Positions 44,317-53,908 of a stretch of 64,000 nt of DNA are shown here, piece after piece. Position numbers and translations under genes: made by a program. The DNA comes from Chitinophagaceae bacterium DXS. Lineage in GTDB: Bacteria > Bacteroidota > Bacteroidia > Chitinophagales > Chitinophagaceae. The DNA lies in assembly GCA_030345135.1 (NCBI GenBank), contig CP128386.1:2311356-2375355 (forward strand). The letters run 5' to 3'. Position 1 is the first letter of the stretch. Every line of letters begins with the position of its first letter. The notes under the pieces are model-generated. The model saw only the letters and a program-made list of their open reading frames with translations, was not told the origin of the DNA and ran no database searches.

Positions 44317-47300
44317 TTAGAAGTTTACGTTCAGCTTAACACCAACGCTACGGGTTGAAGGAATCTGGTATTCTTCGATACCAATTGAGCTGATATCTGT
44401 ACCGAAAGCAGTTTCTGGATCGATATGCGCTTTGTTTGATTTTGAAACAGCTAACAATGCTACGTTGTGGCAGAATACTGATAAACCAGCACCTTTCAAC
44501 CAACCGATTTTAGAGACAACTCTTGCAGGCAGGTTATAGCCCAATTGGATCTGGCGAAGTTTAATGTAGCTACCGTCCATGATATCGAACTGAGTACCAG
44601 AAGAAGCTCCATCATAAGAAAGATATTTGAAAGCTTTATCAGCAGATACAACGATGTCGTTAGGAGTACCGTCAGCTTTCACAACTTTCTCACCACCTAA
44701 AACATCTTTACCAACTACTAAGCCTTTTTCACGAATGTTGCCTGCAGCAGTGTATTCAAGAATACCTGTGTTAGCACCGAACATATCAGTAACACTGTAC
44801 AGATCGCCACCTTTTCTAACATCAATTAAAAAACTGAAGTTGAAGTTGCGGTATGTAAAGCTGTTGTTAATGCCGCCCATCCAATCAGGAGTAATGTTTC
44901 CGATAGGTTGTGCTTTATCAAACAACGGCAGACCGTTTGCATTTACAACAATAGCACCTGTTTTGCTGTCTCTGTGGTAAGCAGCACCTCTAATCACACC
45001 AAAAGGCTGGCCGGGGATCGCATCAATTGTCGTAGCCCATGCATTTGAAAGGTTCAGGCTAGCCAATGATTGTTTAGTAACAGGATCAGTATATAATGCA
45101 GCTACATTGTTTTTGTTCTTAGACCAGTTGAAAGTCATATCCCAGTTAAGGCCGCTGTGTGTGCGAAGGATACCAAGGTTTAATAACACTTCCACACCTT
45201 TGTTCTGTAGCTCACCAGCATTTACGAACACGCTGCTTGCTCCTGATGCAGTAGAAATACTAACCGGCATGATCTGATCAACAGTTTTCTTGCTGTAGTA
45301 AGTCGCATCAAGATTCAACCTGTTGTTTAAGAAGTGCAACTCGATACCAGCTTCGTTACTCGTTGTCATTTCTGGTCTCAGGTTCTGTGGAGCAAGTCTG
45401 CTGTTAGGACTGTACAATGTAGTTCCGTTGAAAGTGTTTGCAGAAGCAACGAAAGTATTTTGTAACTGAGCAGCTGTTGTTGCACTACCTACCTTAGCCC
45501 AGCTTGTTCTGATTTTACCATAATTAAGTATAGAAGAATTAATACCCAATGCATCTGTGAAGATCCAGCTTAAACTAGCTGAAGGGTAGAAATAAGACCA
45601 ATTGTTGCTGGGTAATGTAGAGCTCCAATCATTTCTTGCAGTTACATCAAGATATAACCATGATTTGTAACCTAACGAACCCTGAGCAAATACGCTGTTT
45701 GAGCGGATATGATCCTGGTAAGAAGTATTTGTTGGAGCACCTTTAGCATTTGTAATTGTGAAGAAGTCAGGAACTGTAAGATCGTTTGCAGTAACTGAAG
45801 TTGTGCGTGATCTTACATCTCTGTAGTTAGCACCAGCAGTATAGTTCAAAGAAAAATCTTCGCTTAATTTACCGCCACCTGTAAACATCAGGTCAGCGTT
45901 AAGTTCATTCGCATAAAGATTCCATTCTGTGAACTGGCCACCCTGGCCAGACTGGAAGTTAGCAGTTGCTAAACTTGAAGTGATCTGTTTGCGGTACTCA
46001 CTTGACCAGTCGTTACCAACTCTTACCATTGCATTGAACCACTTGTTGAAGCTGTAAGAAGCACTGGTATAACCGATGATCCTGTCTTTTGTTCTTGAAT
46101 TAAGATTTTTGTAAACAGACATGTAAGGGTTATCGTGATAGTTAAGGTTCCAGTTGTAAGGGGCGCCGGTAGCAGGGAATAATGGGTTTACCATCATTTT
46201 CTGCCAGTTAGCCTTCAGATCCATTACATCCACCTGGCGACCAAACCAACTGCCTAAAGATTGCAGCGGGTTAAATTCGTTATAGCCCTGGCCAATCAGG
46301 TTTTTGTTATCAGTTCTTACATAGTTGATCATCGCATCAATCTTTAATTTGTTGGTAAGATTCTGAGATGTGTTTAACTGAACTGAATATTTTGTTTGAT
46401 CAGTATTAGGAATAGTACCATTTTGTTGCTGACTGCTCAAAGACAACCTGGTGCTTCCTTTATCCGAATTAGAAGTTAATGCTACGTTGTTGTTGAAAGT
46501 GTTACCTGTAACAAAGAAGTCTTTAACGTTGTTTGGATGAGAGATCCATGGAGTAGCAGTTCTATTGCCATTTGCATCAAGCGGGCTGTTGTACTGAGGC
46601 AGTTTTAAACCGATATCCAAACGAGGACCCCAGCTTTCATCCACACCATCATTCACACCACCACCAGCACCATCAACATATGCAAAGCCATTTTGCAAAG
46701 CCCAATCCTGGTAGCTTAAAGGACTTGGAGTAGAAGCAGCATACTGATTGTACCAGTATTCGCTACCTGTGGAACCCTGTCCGTATTTGTTCTGGTATTT
46801 AGGCAGAATGTACTGGTTGTCGAAAGAATAACCACCAGAATAAGAAACGCCGATACCCTTCTTTGAAGATTTACCTGTTTTTGTTGTGATCAGTATAACG
46901 CCATTTGCAGCCCGATAACCGTACAATGCAGCAGCATTTGCGCCTTTAAGAATTGAAATAGAAGCGATGTTCTCAGGATCAATGTCCTGGATACCGCTAC
47001 CATAGTCAACCGCAGTTTGTGTATTTGTACCACTGTTCCTTAAAGCACCAGGCGTTACAGAAGTAGCACCATTGCTGATGGGAACGTTATCTACTACAAT
47101 CAAAGGCTGGTTTGAGCTGAAAGAGTTGTAACCTCTCAGGATGATGCTTGCGCTTGCACCAACTGCACCACCCGTGTTGGTAATCTGCACACCCGCAGCC
47201 TTACCGGTTAAGGAGTTCAACACGTTGTTTTCAGTTGTTTGTGTCAACTCTTCACCTTTTACCTCCTGCATAGCGTAACCAAGCGCTTTCTTTTCTCGTT

Positions 47301-47634
47301 TAACACCAAGCGCTGTCACAACAACTTCGTTAACGATGTTCGCCTTTGCACTTAGCATAACAGGGTAGTCGTCATCGTCGCCTACAGTAACTTCGATATT
47401 GTCAAAGTTGATTGCGGAGATAACCAGTACATCTCCTTTTTTGGCGGAAATGGTAAAGCCACCATTGGCTCCTGCCATGGTTCCTTTTTTAGAGCCCTTG
47501 ATAGTAACAGTAGCGCCTTCAACCGCCTGACCGTTTTTATCGAGCACTTTACCCGTAATTGATTTGGGAGTTTGAGCCAATGCCAGAATAGAGCACAGCA
47601 TTAGCAGCATAAGCATGCTTACGATTTTTCTCAT
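44317..47634 (-). CDS. SusC/RagA TonB-dependent transporter (module 3)
   Basis: A 1105-residue outer-membrane transporter. The start at 47634 (MRKIVSMLMLLMLCSILALAQ) matches the start of the paralogue at 53681; the annotated five extra residues upstream are possible. The protein has a CNA-B domain (about 25-105, ITGKVLDKNGQAVEGATVTI), a plug (about 110-270) with NIASISILKGANAAALYGYRAANGVILITT, and a barrel. There is no STN domain, so it does not signal through FecR. It forms a pair with the SusD gene that follows. Substrate unknown. Confidence 0.95.
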   Translation of the reverse strand: MRKIVSMLMLLMLCSILALAQTPKSITGKVLDKNGQAVEGATVTIKGSKKGTMAGANGGFTISAKKGDVLVISAINFDNIEVTVGDDDDYPVMLSAKANIVNEVVVTALGVKREKKALGYAMQEVKGEELTQTTENNVLNSLTGKAAGVQITNTGGAVGASASIILRGYNSFSSNQPLIVVDNVPISNGATSVTPGALRNSGTNTQTAVDYGSGIQDIDPENIASISILKGANAAALYGYRAANGVILITTKTGKSSKKGIGVSYSGGYSFDNQYILPKYQNKYGQGSTGSEYWYNQYAASTPSPLSYQDWALQNGFAYVDGAGGGVNDGVDESWGPRLDIGLKLPQYNSPLDANGNRTATPWISHPNNVKDFFVTGNTFNNNVALTSNSDKGSTRLSLSSQQQNGTIPNTDQTKYSVQLNTSQNLTNKLKIDAMINYVRTDNKNLIGQGYNEFNPLQSLGSWFGRQVDVMDLKANWQKMMVNPLFPATGAPYNWNLNYHDNPYMSVYKNLNSRTKDRIIGYTSASYSFNKWFNAMVRVGNDWSSEYRKQITSSLATANFQSGQGGQFTEWNLYANELNADLMFTGGGKLSEDFSLNYTAGANYRDVRSRTTSVTANDLTVPDFFTITNAKGAPTNTSYQDHIRSNSVFAQGSLGYKSWLYLDVTARNDWSSTLPSNNWSYFYPSASLSWIFTDALGINSSILNYGKIRTSWAKVGSATTAAQLQNTFVASANTFNGTTLYSPNSRLAPQNLRPEMTTSNEAGIELHFLNNRLNLDATYYSKKTVDQIMPVSISTASGASSVFVNAGELQNKGVEVLLNLGILRTHSGLNWDMTFNWSKNKNNVAALYTDPVTKQSLASLNLSNAWATTIDAIPGQPFGVIRGAAYHRDSKTGAIVVNANGLPLFDKAQPIGNITPDWMGGINNSFTYRNFNFSFLIDVRKGGDLYSVTDMFGANTGILEYTAAGNIREKGLVVGKDVLGGEKVVKADGTPNDIVVSADKAFKYLSYDGASSGTQFDIMDGSYIKLRQIQLGYNLPARVVSKIGWLKGAGLSVFCHNVALLAVSKSNKAHIDPETAFGTDISSIGIEEYQIPSTRSVGVKLNVNF

Positions 47635-47706
47635 GTGATTATTTTTCATTGGTTAGCGGATCTGCAATTCAGTATTTTTCAAACTGCAAAGCCAATTAAC
47701 AATTTT

Positions 47707-47717
47707 GAGGCAATTTA
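47707..47717 (-). promoter_or_regulatory. Shared motif upstream of SusC module 3
   Basis: GAGGCAATTTA (forward strand) lies about 73 bases before the SusC start. The same 11 bases lie about 63 bases before the SusC gene of module 2 (53744-53754). It may be a common regulator site or part of a promoter. Apart from this and the terminator at 47896 the 312-base gap shows nothing. Confidence 0.35.
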
Positions 47718-47895
47718 AATGAAAATTTAACCAATTTATAATGTCATTTTAATATTTCTATTTATAATATATTAAATCCACAGCGTGAAATATTTCAATG
47801 TCAAAAACTAACAAAAATTCGCATTCATTTTCTGCATAAAGCCGATACCGTTATTAAGCTTTTTTTCACTTTTTGTGTCACAACCCCCACAAAAT

Positions 47896-47922
47896 AAAAA
47901 GGCTGCCCTGGAAAGGACAGCC
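47896..47922 (-). terminator. Terminator of the second SusC/SusD module
   Basis: GGCTGTCCT and AGGGCAGCC (leftward reading) with four unpaired bases, followed by TTTTTATTTT, 25 bases past the stop of the DUF1735-type gene. Confidence 0.85.
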
Positions 47923-47947
47923 CATCACATAAGAAATAAGAAAATGT

Positions 47948-48838
47948 TTAATCTCTTGCTCTCAAAAATGTTAAGGTATCGGTGGCCAACCTTGCAGAAG
48001 GACCAGCACCCCAAGTGAAAGAGATATAAAATGTTTTAGAAGCCACGTCGTAATGAGAGGCATACCCTGGAGCGTTATATATTCCACCGCTGCTGCTCAT
48101 CGTAACATCATATTTATCAACTGAAGGCTTAACATCTACAGAAATAAGAGGATTACCAACCCCTACACCGCTTCCATTACCCCATACCTGCAGATCTCCA
48201 AACTGAACGCTTGTTGCTCCCATTGTTTTCAGATCCATTTCGATCGGCTTAAAATATCCTGTAAGATTAGCATCCCCTCCTCTCAAAGCATATCCTTTCA
48301 TTTGGTAGACACCATCAAATTGGTTGCGAAGTGCAAATGCATATAATGCAGCACCAAAATTTCCACTGATAGGCGTATTGTTTGATACAGCTGTAATTTT
48401 TAATGGTAGCGCGTAATTTACAGTAAAGTCAAAAGCTTCAGTTCTCTTGATGGTTACTTTAATCTGGGTTACCTGAGCTCCTTTTTTAATAACAGCTGTT
48501 TTAGGAAAGCTGAATAGTTCTGCAGGTGGCATAATATGATCTGTGCCAGTTAACAAAGTTTCATCAAGATCCAATGTTACGGTAATATCCTCTCCGGCAA
48601 CTTTTGCTCCTGAATAGCTAAGGTTTACATTGAAGGTTGCTGTGTCGCCAACTGCAATTGAACCAAGATCACTTGCAAAACCGATTTGATCTCCATAATG
48701 CTGTACAGCACCAGTGTTGCCAAACTCAACTACATTGTTAGAGTCGTCAGGGTTAAAGCTCGGAGCCTCTTTTAAACATGACGCCAGACCTGTAATACCA
48801 ATCAGGAGCGGCAATACTTTTATAATTATTTTTTTCAT
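47948..48838 (-). CDS. DUF1735-type lipoprotein (module 2)
   Basis: A 296-residue lipoprotein (signal about 1-20, lipobox GLASC). After a short linker comes a DUF1735-like beta-sandwich (about 50-150, AVGDTATFNVNLSYSGAKVAGEDITVTLDLDETLL), followed by a second beta domain (about 170-295) with FDGVYQMKGYALRGGD and an end WGAGPSARLATDTLTFLRARD. Such proteins accompany SusC/SusD pairs and probably bind glycan at the cell surface. It is the third gene of module 2, 81 bases after SusD and before the terminator. Confidence 0.78.
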   Translation of the reverse strand: MKKIIIKVLPLLIGITGLASCLKEAPSFNPDDSNNVVEFGNTGAVQHYGDQIGFASDLGSIAVGDTATFNVNLSYSGAKVAGEDITVTLDLDETLLTGTDHIMPPAELFSFPKTAVIKKGAQVTQIKVTIKRTEAFDFTVNYALPLKITAVSNNTPISGNFGAALYAFALRNQFDGVYQMKGYALRGGDANLTGYFKPIEMDLKTMGATSVQFGDLQVWGNGSGVGVGNPLISVDVKPSVDKYDVTMSSSGGIYNAPGYASHYDVASKTFYISFTWGAGPSARLATDTLTFLRARD

Positions 48839-48919
48839 CGTTTTAGTTTTTAATTGTGCCGGTCAGAGGTTGTTAAACATAACCGGCTTTATTTTAAAAT
48901 CCTTTTTATATCAAACTCA

Positions 48920-50467
48920 CTATTGCTTTGCCCAGAAAATGAATGATGTAAACGGAGTGATGTTTGTTGGCACGTGCTCTGGATTATAAGAATTCTCCGA
49001 CGAAGGATACTGAATCCTTGTTGGTAATTTATCAGGCCTTGTGCTGGTTGACTGTGTAGAAGCGAACGTTAACAACGGATCGCTTGAGCCATTTACAATT
49101 TTAGGATACTGAGTTCTGCGATACTCGTTCCATCCTTCATTACCATTGATGAAGTTCAATGCAATATATTTTTGTGTAATGATCGCTTCTAACTGCTGAT
49201 CTTTTGTTGTAGCAAGATCGTAGTGAACTAAACGGCTGGTAGGATTATTATCGAAATAAGCATCTGCGTCAGCAGTATAGTTCCAGTTGTTCATATCATA
49301 ACTTCCATCAAGAAGCTTGTACAAATATTTGAACGAAGAACGTATACCTGCTTCAAATAATACTTGCGTATTTGTTTCTGCTGTAAGACCGTTTAAACCA
49401 GCTTCTGCTCTTAAGAAATAAGCTTCTGCTGCAGTAATGATAGGCTGTCCCTGAGATGGTCCTTTTAAGATGCCTACACCGCCTTCCTGTTTAGAGTTCC
49501 ATGCACCGTCTGATGGTGATGAAGGTGTGCTGCTGCTCAAATTACCTAACTGGTTAGATGCCGTATTAGGGAAGCTGTAGTAGATAGCATAACCCCTGTA
49601 GTCATCCAGTTTTCTTCCGTCATAGAAAGACAAGATCCATTTTGTAGGTATCCATGCCCTGTTTGCAGCAGTACCTGTATAGTCTGATACCCAGCTGTTC
49701 CATTGAGGGTTTTGTTTACCGTTATCTTTAATGTAACCAGGGTTTACAATAGCATCATCAGTTAAGAAACCTGCTGGATCAAAAGTTTTGTTAGCCAGGT
49801 TAATTTTTCCCTGTCCGTGAATCATGAGACGCAGCTTCACAGTGTTAGCAAATTGAAGCCATTTGTTCATATCACCTTTGAACATTACGTCAGCTTTGTC
49901 TAAAGCCACAGCATTTGAATTATTCTGACCGGCTTTAATTGAAGCAATAGCAGAATCCAGTTGATTACCAAGGCTTACATAAATGTCCTCAGCTTTGTCA
50001 TAAGCCGGAGTAAGTTTGTTAATGCCTTTTAATGCCTGAGAATATGGAACATCATTATAAGTGTCTACCAACACCTGGAAGTCCATTGCCTTCATAATTC
50101 TGGCAGCACCATTAAAGAAAGCGTAATCGGGTAATGTGTCTGTATTATCAAGTATATACTGATAATCTTCCAGGTTATCATAAACGCTAGACCATAAGTT
50201 TCCGAAATCAGATGCAGAAAAGCTATATGTTACGGCAGGACCAAAGCCGCTATAACCACCGGCATTTGCCTGGTAGCCACCTAGCTGAGACCCCATTGAG
50301 TTATACGCATTGGTAACTGAAGCAGTTGCCGTCAATGCCTGTGGCAGGATCAACTCAGGAGTAGAGCTTGTTGCCGTGTTTGGATTCTGGTTTATATCAA
50401 GATATTTTTTACAAGAAGTGCTTATCGCAAACACTCCCATAAAAACTATGTATGCTAATTTTTTCAT
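48920..50467 (-). CDS. SusD-family lipoprotein (module 2)
   Basis: A 515-residue SusD-like group 2 lipoprotein. The signal and lipobox are AISTSCKKYLDINQNPNTA. Family blocks include TPELILPQALTATASV, FQVLVDTYNDVPYSQALKG, FANTVKLRLMIHGQGK, the helix ITAAEAYFLRAEAGLNG and the C-terminal GNEGWNEYRRTQYPKIV. It is the ligand-binding partner of the SusC encoded 79 bases upstream. No enzyme is encoded in the module. Confidence 0.94.
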   Translation of the reverse strand: MKKLAYIVFMGVFAISTSCKKYLDINQNPNTATSSTPELILPQALTATASVTNAYNSMGSQLGGYQANAGGYSGFGPAVTYSFSASDFGNLWSSVYDNLEDYQYILDNTDTLPDYAFFNGAARIMKAMDFQVLVDTYNDVPYSQALKGINKLTPAYDKAEDIYVSLGNQLDSAIASIKAGQNNSNAVALDKADVMFKGDMNKWLQFANTVKLRLMIHGQGKINLANKTFDPAGFLTDDAIVNPGYIKDNGKQNPQWNSWVSDYTGTAANRAWIPTKWILSFYDGRKLDDYRGYAIYYSFPNTASNQLGNLSSSTPSSPSDGAWNSKQEGGVGILKGPSQGQPIITAAEAYFLRAEAGLNGLTAETNTQVLFEAGIRSSFKYLYKLLDGSYDMNNWNYTADADAYFDNNPTSRLVHYDLATTKDQQLEAIITQKYIALNFINGNEGWNEYRRTQYPKIVNGSSDPLLTFASTQSTSTRPDKLPTRIQYPSSENSYNPEHVPTNITPFTSFIFWAKQ

Positions 50468-50546
50468 GTGTAATTTTTTAAACTCATCTCTGTACTTCCT
50501 GAATCAATCACACACACAGAGATAATTATTTTCGAATACAGTGTTA

Positions 50547-53500
50547 TTAGAAGTTAAGAGATAATGTAGCTCCATAAAAACGGGAAGGAGGAGCTGAGCT
50601 AAGACCGGTGATACCGATACCGTTGCTGTCGTTACCTGCTTCACTGTATTCAGGATCTGTATACACGTTTGATTTTGGCAGGAAGATCAACAGGTTACGT
50701 CCCTGAACACTGATCTTTGCAGATTTAATAAACTTAACGCTTCTAATAACAGTTGCGGGAAGATCATAAGAGATAGAAACTTCTCTTAATTTCCAGAATG
50801 CACCTGATGTAACATAGTTAGATGTAATAGACCTGTTTAAGTCGTTATCGCTCCAGAAGTCGTTACCATCCTGTACAGTAAGTGTTGTATTCTTGATGTA
50901 GCTACCTGGTTTGTTTGGATCTTCATAAACTGAGTTAGGAACAACAAAACGTGTGCGGTTGAAGCCTACAGTTCTGATACCAGAACCTGACCAGTCAAAT
51001 TCGCCACCGCCTCTGTTATATATCTGGTATCCACCACGGTACTCCATTAATGCAGTGAAATGGAAATTTTTGTAACTAACATTCGCATCCAAACCTAAAC
51101 GATGTTTAGCAACAGCATTGCCAAGCACTTTAATGGTTGGATCTTTCAGCGGGTTACCAGTTTTTCCGTCAACAATGATATGGCCCTGAGGATCTCTTTT
51201 ATAATCAAATCCCATGATCACAGGGAAGAATTGCTGTTCTACTGCGTAAGAACCGGTATTGTCGCCATAGGTAGCCAATGCAAGTCTTGGAAGGTCAGCA
51301 CTGATGGAGTTTACTTTGTTATCCAGGTAAGTATAGTTACCACCGATTGTAACTTCCCAGTCACGAGTTCTTACCGGTGTACCATGTAAAGTAAGCTCAA
51401 GGCCCTGGCTTTGAGTCTGACCAGTATTTGTTCTCAATCCTGAGAAGCCGGTTGTGTTAGATACACCGGTTGTAACTGTCTGGTCGTCTGTTTTAGTGCT
51501 ATACCAGGTTACGCTTGATGTAATGCGATCTTTAAACATGTTCATTTCAAAACCAACTTCATATCCTTTTGTCATCTCTGGTTTTAAAGAAGCTGAAACC
51601 AGCGTGTTGTTAACAGTAAAACCTGCACCGCTTGCATAAGGGAATCCGTTTGCCTGGCTAAAAGTTTGCTGCAAATAGTATGCGCCAAAATCACCAGAAT
51701 TACCCAGGTTAACCTGACCAACTTTAGACCAGCCACCTCTTAATTTCAGGTAATTGATTGTATTGCTTTCTTTAAGGAAAGGCAAGGCTTCGCTAGCTAC
51801 GAAAGAAAGGTCAACTGAAGGATAGAAGAAAGATCTGTTTTCGGGAGCTAATGTAGAAACCCAGTCTTTACGACCTGTACCGTGTAAGAACAAGTAGTTT
51901 TTGTAGCCTAAACGTAAGTCACCATAAAAGCCCATCTGCCTTGCTTTATAGTTACCCTCACTAACAGTTGGTGTACCTACAAGGTTACCAACATTGTACA
52001 AGTTTGGAACTACAAGTCCTGATGCACCTACACCAACAACTTTAGATTCGTCTTGACGCCATTGTCCGCCGCCTACGAAGTTTACACTGAAATCGCCGAA
52101 GTTTTTACGAGCCTGTAAGAACAGGTCGCTCACCAGGTTTGTTATATAGCCGCTTCCGTCAGAAACAGAGGCAGGAATATTTGATTTAGAGCCACCGCTT
52201 GATTCAATAGCATACGGAGTATACTTAAACGCACCAACGGTTGCTTTAGAAGACCCGTTTCTTGTTGAAATACCTTGTCTTGCTACCAAATCCAGCCATT
52301 TGGTTGGAGAGTATCTTGCTTCAATATTTGCAATCAGGTAATCTTTCCTGTTTTTAATTCTATAGTTGTCAGCAGAGAAATATGGGTTCTGATACCATGG
52401 GTTGTAGAAACCGTTTGGATTAGAGAATTTATCATTGCGCCAGTCGCTGTAGCTTGTAAGCGGAACGTTAGCAGGAACGTTCAACATATTTGCATACATG
52501 CTTCCAGTCTGTGTTGTAATGTCATCTCTGTATTGAGTGTATGTTGTATTATAAGATACGTTTACTTTCTGACCGATCTTTCTTGTACCGTTTACACGTA
52601 AAGTTGTGCGGTTTGATTTATCACCGGGAGTTGTTCCTTTAATAGCGGCATACTGACCGGAAACATAAAAGGAAGAAACATCATCGCCTGAAGACAATGC
52701 AAAGTCTGTCTGGTTGGTGAGACCTTTATTCCAAAAGTCTTTACGTGAATTGTTTGGAGCAAAAGGCACCATTAGCTGGCTTCCATCTTCCAATGGCAAA
52801 CCAAGTGATACCTGGCTTCCATCAAAACGAGGACCGTAGCTTTGGTTTTCCAGGTTAGAGAAAGCAGTGTTGCCATTTACGTCATATCCATAGCCAGCAC
52901 CACCACCGCCAAATGAAGTTTGCAACTTAGGAAAATAAGCCACAGATTCGATTGTTGTTGTGTTAGACAATCTTACTGTGTTAGAGCCTTTTCTTCCTTT
53001 TTTAGTGGTAATGATGATCGCACCGTTAGAAGCTTGAGAACCGTAAAGTGCAGCAGCACCAGCGCCCTGCAGGGTGTTTACACTTTCAAGATCTTCCGGG
53101 TTAAGGTTACCTAATACTTCGTTAGGCACAATTACGTTGTCTAATACAATCAATGCCTGGTTATTACCAGTTAAAGAACGCTGACCACGAAGAATGAGCC
53201 TATAGTTAGGATTAACACCTCCGCCGGTCGCGCTGATCTGTAAGCCGGCAACCTTACCTTGCAGGCCGCTCGCTACGTTAAGCGCTTTACCTGTAGTAAT
53301 GACATCGCCTTTTAACACTGTACCAGCAGTACCTTGCTCTCTACGCTTGGTCTTAAGACCACCCGCAGTAACGATCACTTCATCCATTACGCTTTCAGAA
53401 GTTTCCATACTAATGGTCAGTGACTCTTCGTTCTTGACAAGCACTTCAGCAGTTTTAAAGCTAAGCGCAGAAATCACCAACGTCTCGCCTTTTTTCACAG

Positions 53501-53681
53501 TAATGGTAAATACACCTGCGGCGTTAGTTACTGTACCTCTTGAGGTATTTTTGATAACCACTGATGCATTTTCTACCGGAAGTCCGCTTTTGTCGGAGAC
53601 CTTACCTGTAATTTTCGATTGGGCTAATGCAAGAAAAGAAGACAGCATTAGCAGCAGTAGCATGCTTGCAAATTTTCTCAT
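50547..53681 (-). CDS. SusC/RagA TonB-dependent transporter (module 2)
   Basis: A 1044-residue outer-membrane transporter. The signal MRKFASMLLLLMLSSFLALAQ is close to that of module 3. CNA-B domain (about 22-100), plug (about 105-250) with LESVNTLQGAGAAALYGSQASNGAIIITT, then the barrel ending YGATLSLNF. There is no STN domain. It is likely to be a paralogue produced by duplication within this cluster. The motif GAGGCAATTTA upstream is shared with module 3. Confidence 0.95.
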   Translation of the reverse strand: MRKFASMLLLLMLSSFLALAQSKITGKVSDKSGLPVENASVVIKNTSRGTVTNAAGVFTITVKKGETLVISALSFKTAEVLVKNEESLTISMETSESVMDEVIVTAGGLKTKRREQGTAGTVLKGDVITTGKALNVASGLQGKVAGLQISATGGGVNPNYRLILRGQRSLTGNNQALIVLDNVIVPNEVLGNLNPEDLESVNTLQGAGAAALYGSQASNGAIIITTKKGRKGSNTVRLSNTTTIESVAYFPKLQTSFGGGGAGYGYDVNGNTAFSNLENQSYGPRFDGSQVSLGLPLEDGSQLMVPFAPNNSRKDFWNKGLTNQTDFALSSGDDVSSFYVSGQYAAIKGTTPGDKSNRTTLRVNGTRKIGQKVNVSYNTTYTQYRDDITTQTGSMYANMLNVPANVPLTSYSDWRNDKFSNPNGFYNPWYQNPYFSADNYRIKNRKDYLIANIEARYSPTKWLDLVARQGISTRNGSSKATVGAFKYTPYAIESSGGSKSNIPASVSDGSGYITNLVSDLFLQARKNFGDFSVNFVGGGQWRQDESKVVGVGASGLVVPNLYNVGNLVGTPTVSEGNYKARQMGFYGDLRLGYKNYLFLHGTGRKDWVSTLAPENRSFFYPSVDLSFVASEALPFLKESNTINYLKLRGGWSKVGQVNLGNSGDFGAYYLQQTFSQANGFPYASGAGFTVNNTLVSASLKPEMTKGYEVGFEMNMFKDRITSSVTWYSTKTDDQTVTTGVSNTTGFSGLRTNTGQTQSQGLELTLHGTPVRTRDWEVTIGGNYTYLDNKVNSISADLPRLALATYGDNTGSYAVEQQFFPVIMGFDYKRDPQGHIIVDGKTGNPLKDPTIKVLGNAVAKHRLGLDANVSYKNFHFTALMEYRGGYQIYNRGGGEFDWSGSGIRTVGFNRTRFVVPNSVYEDPNKPGSYIKNTTLTVQDGNDFWSDNDLNRSITSNYVTSGAFWKLREVSISYDLPATVIRSVKFIKSAKISVQGRNLLIFLPKSNVYTDPEYSEAGNDSNGIGITGLSSAPPSRFYGATLSLNF

Positions 53682-53743
53682 GTGAGTAGTTTGATTCTAT
53701 AGGTTAAAATGGACTGATGAGTTGTTCATCGGGTCCGAATAAG

Positions 53744-53754
53744 GAGGCAATTTA
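53744..53754 (-). promoter_or_regulatory. Shared motif upstream of SusC module 2
   Basis: GAGGCAATTTA (forward strand), identical to 47707-47717, about 63 bases before the SusC start codon. No such motif was seen upstream of module 1. Confidence 0.35.
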
Positions 53755-53860
53755 GATATTTTTAACAAAAAAAGCTAAAACGGTTTATGTTTTTTTTAAA
53801 AAAATTAAAATTTTAAGGTCAGGCTTTATAAAATATTCATATTAATTAAAATCGCAAAAT

Positions 53861-53883
53861 AAAAAGACTGCTTTTCGGCAGTC
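53861..53883 (-). terminator. Terminator of the first SusC/SusD module
   Basis: GACTGC and GCAGTC (53866-53871 with 53878-53883) in an AAA...TTT context extend to eight or more pairs, followed leftwards by TTTTTATTTT. Confidence 0.85.
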
Positions 53884-53908
53884 TTTTATAAATAGTACAT
53901 ATAACAAT

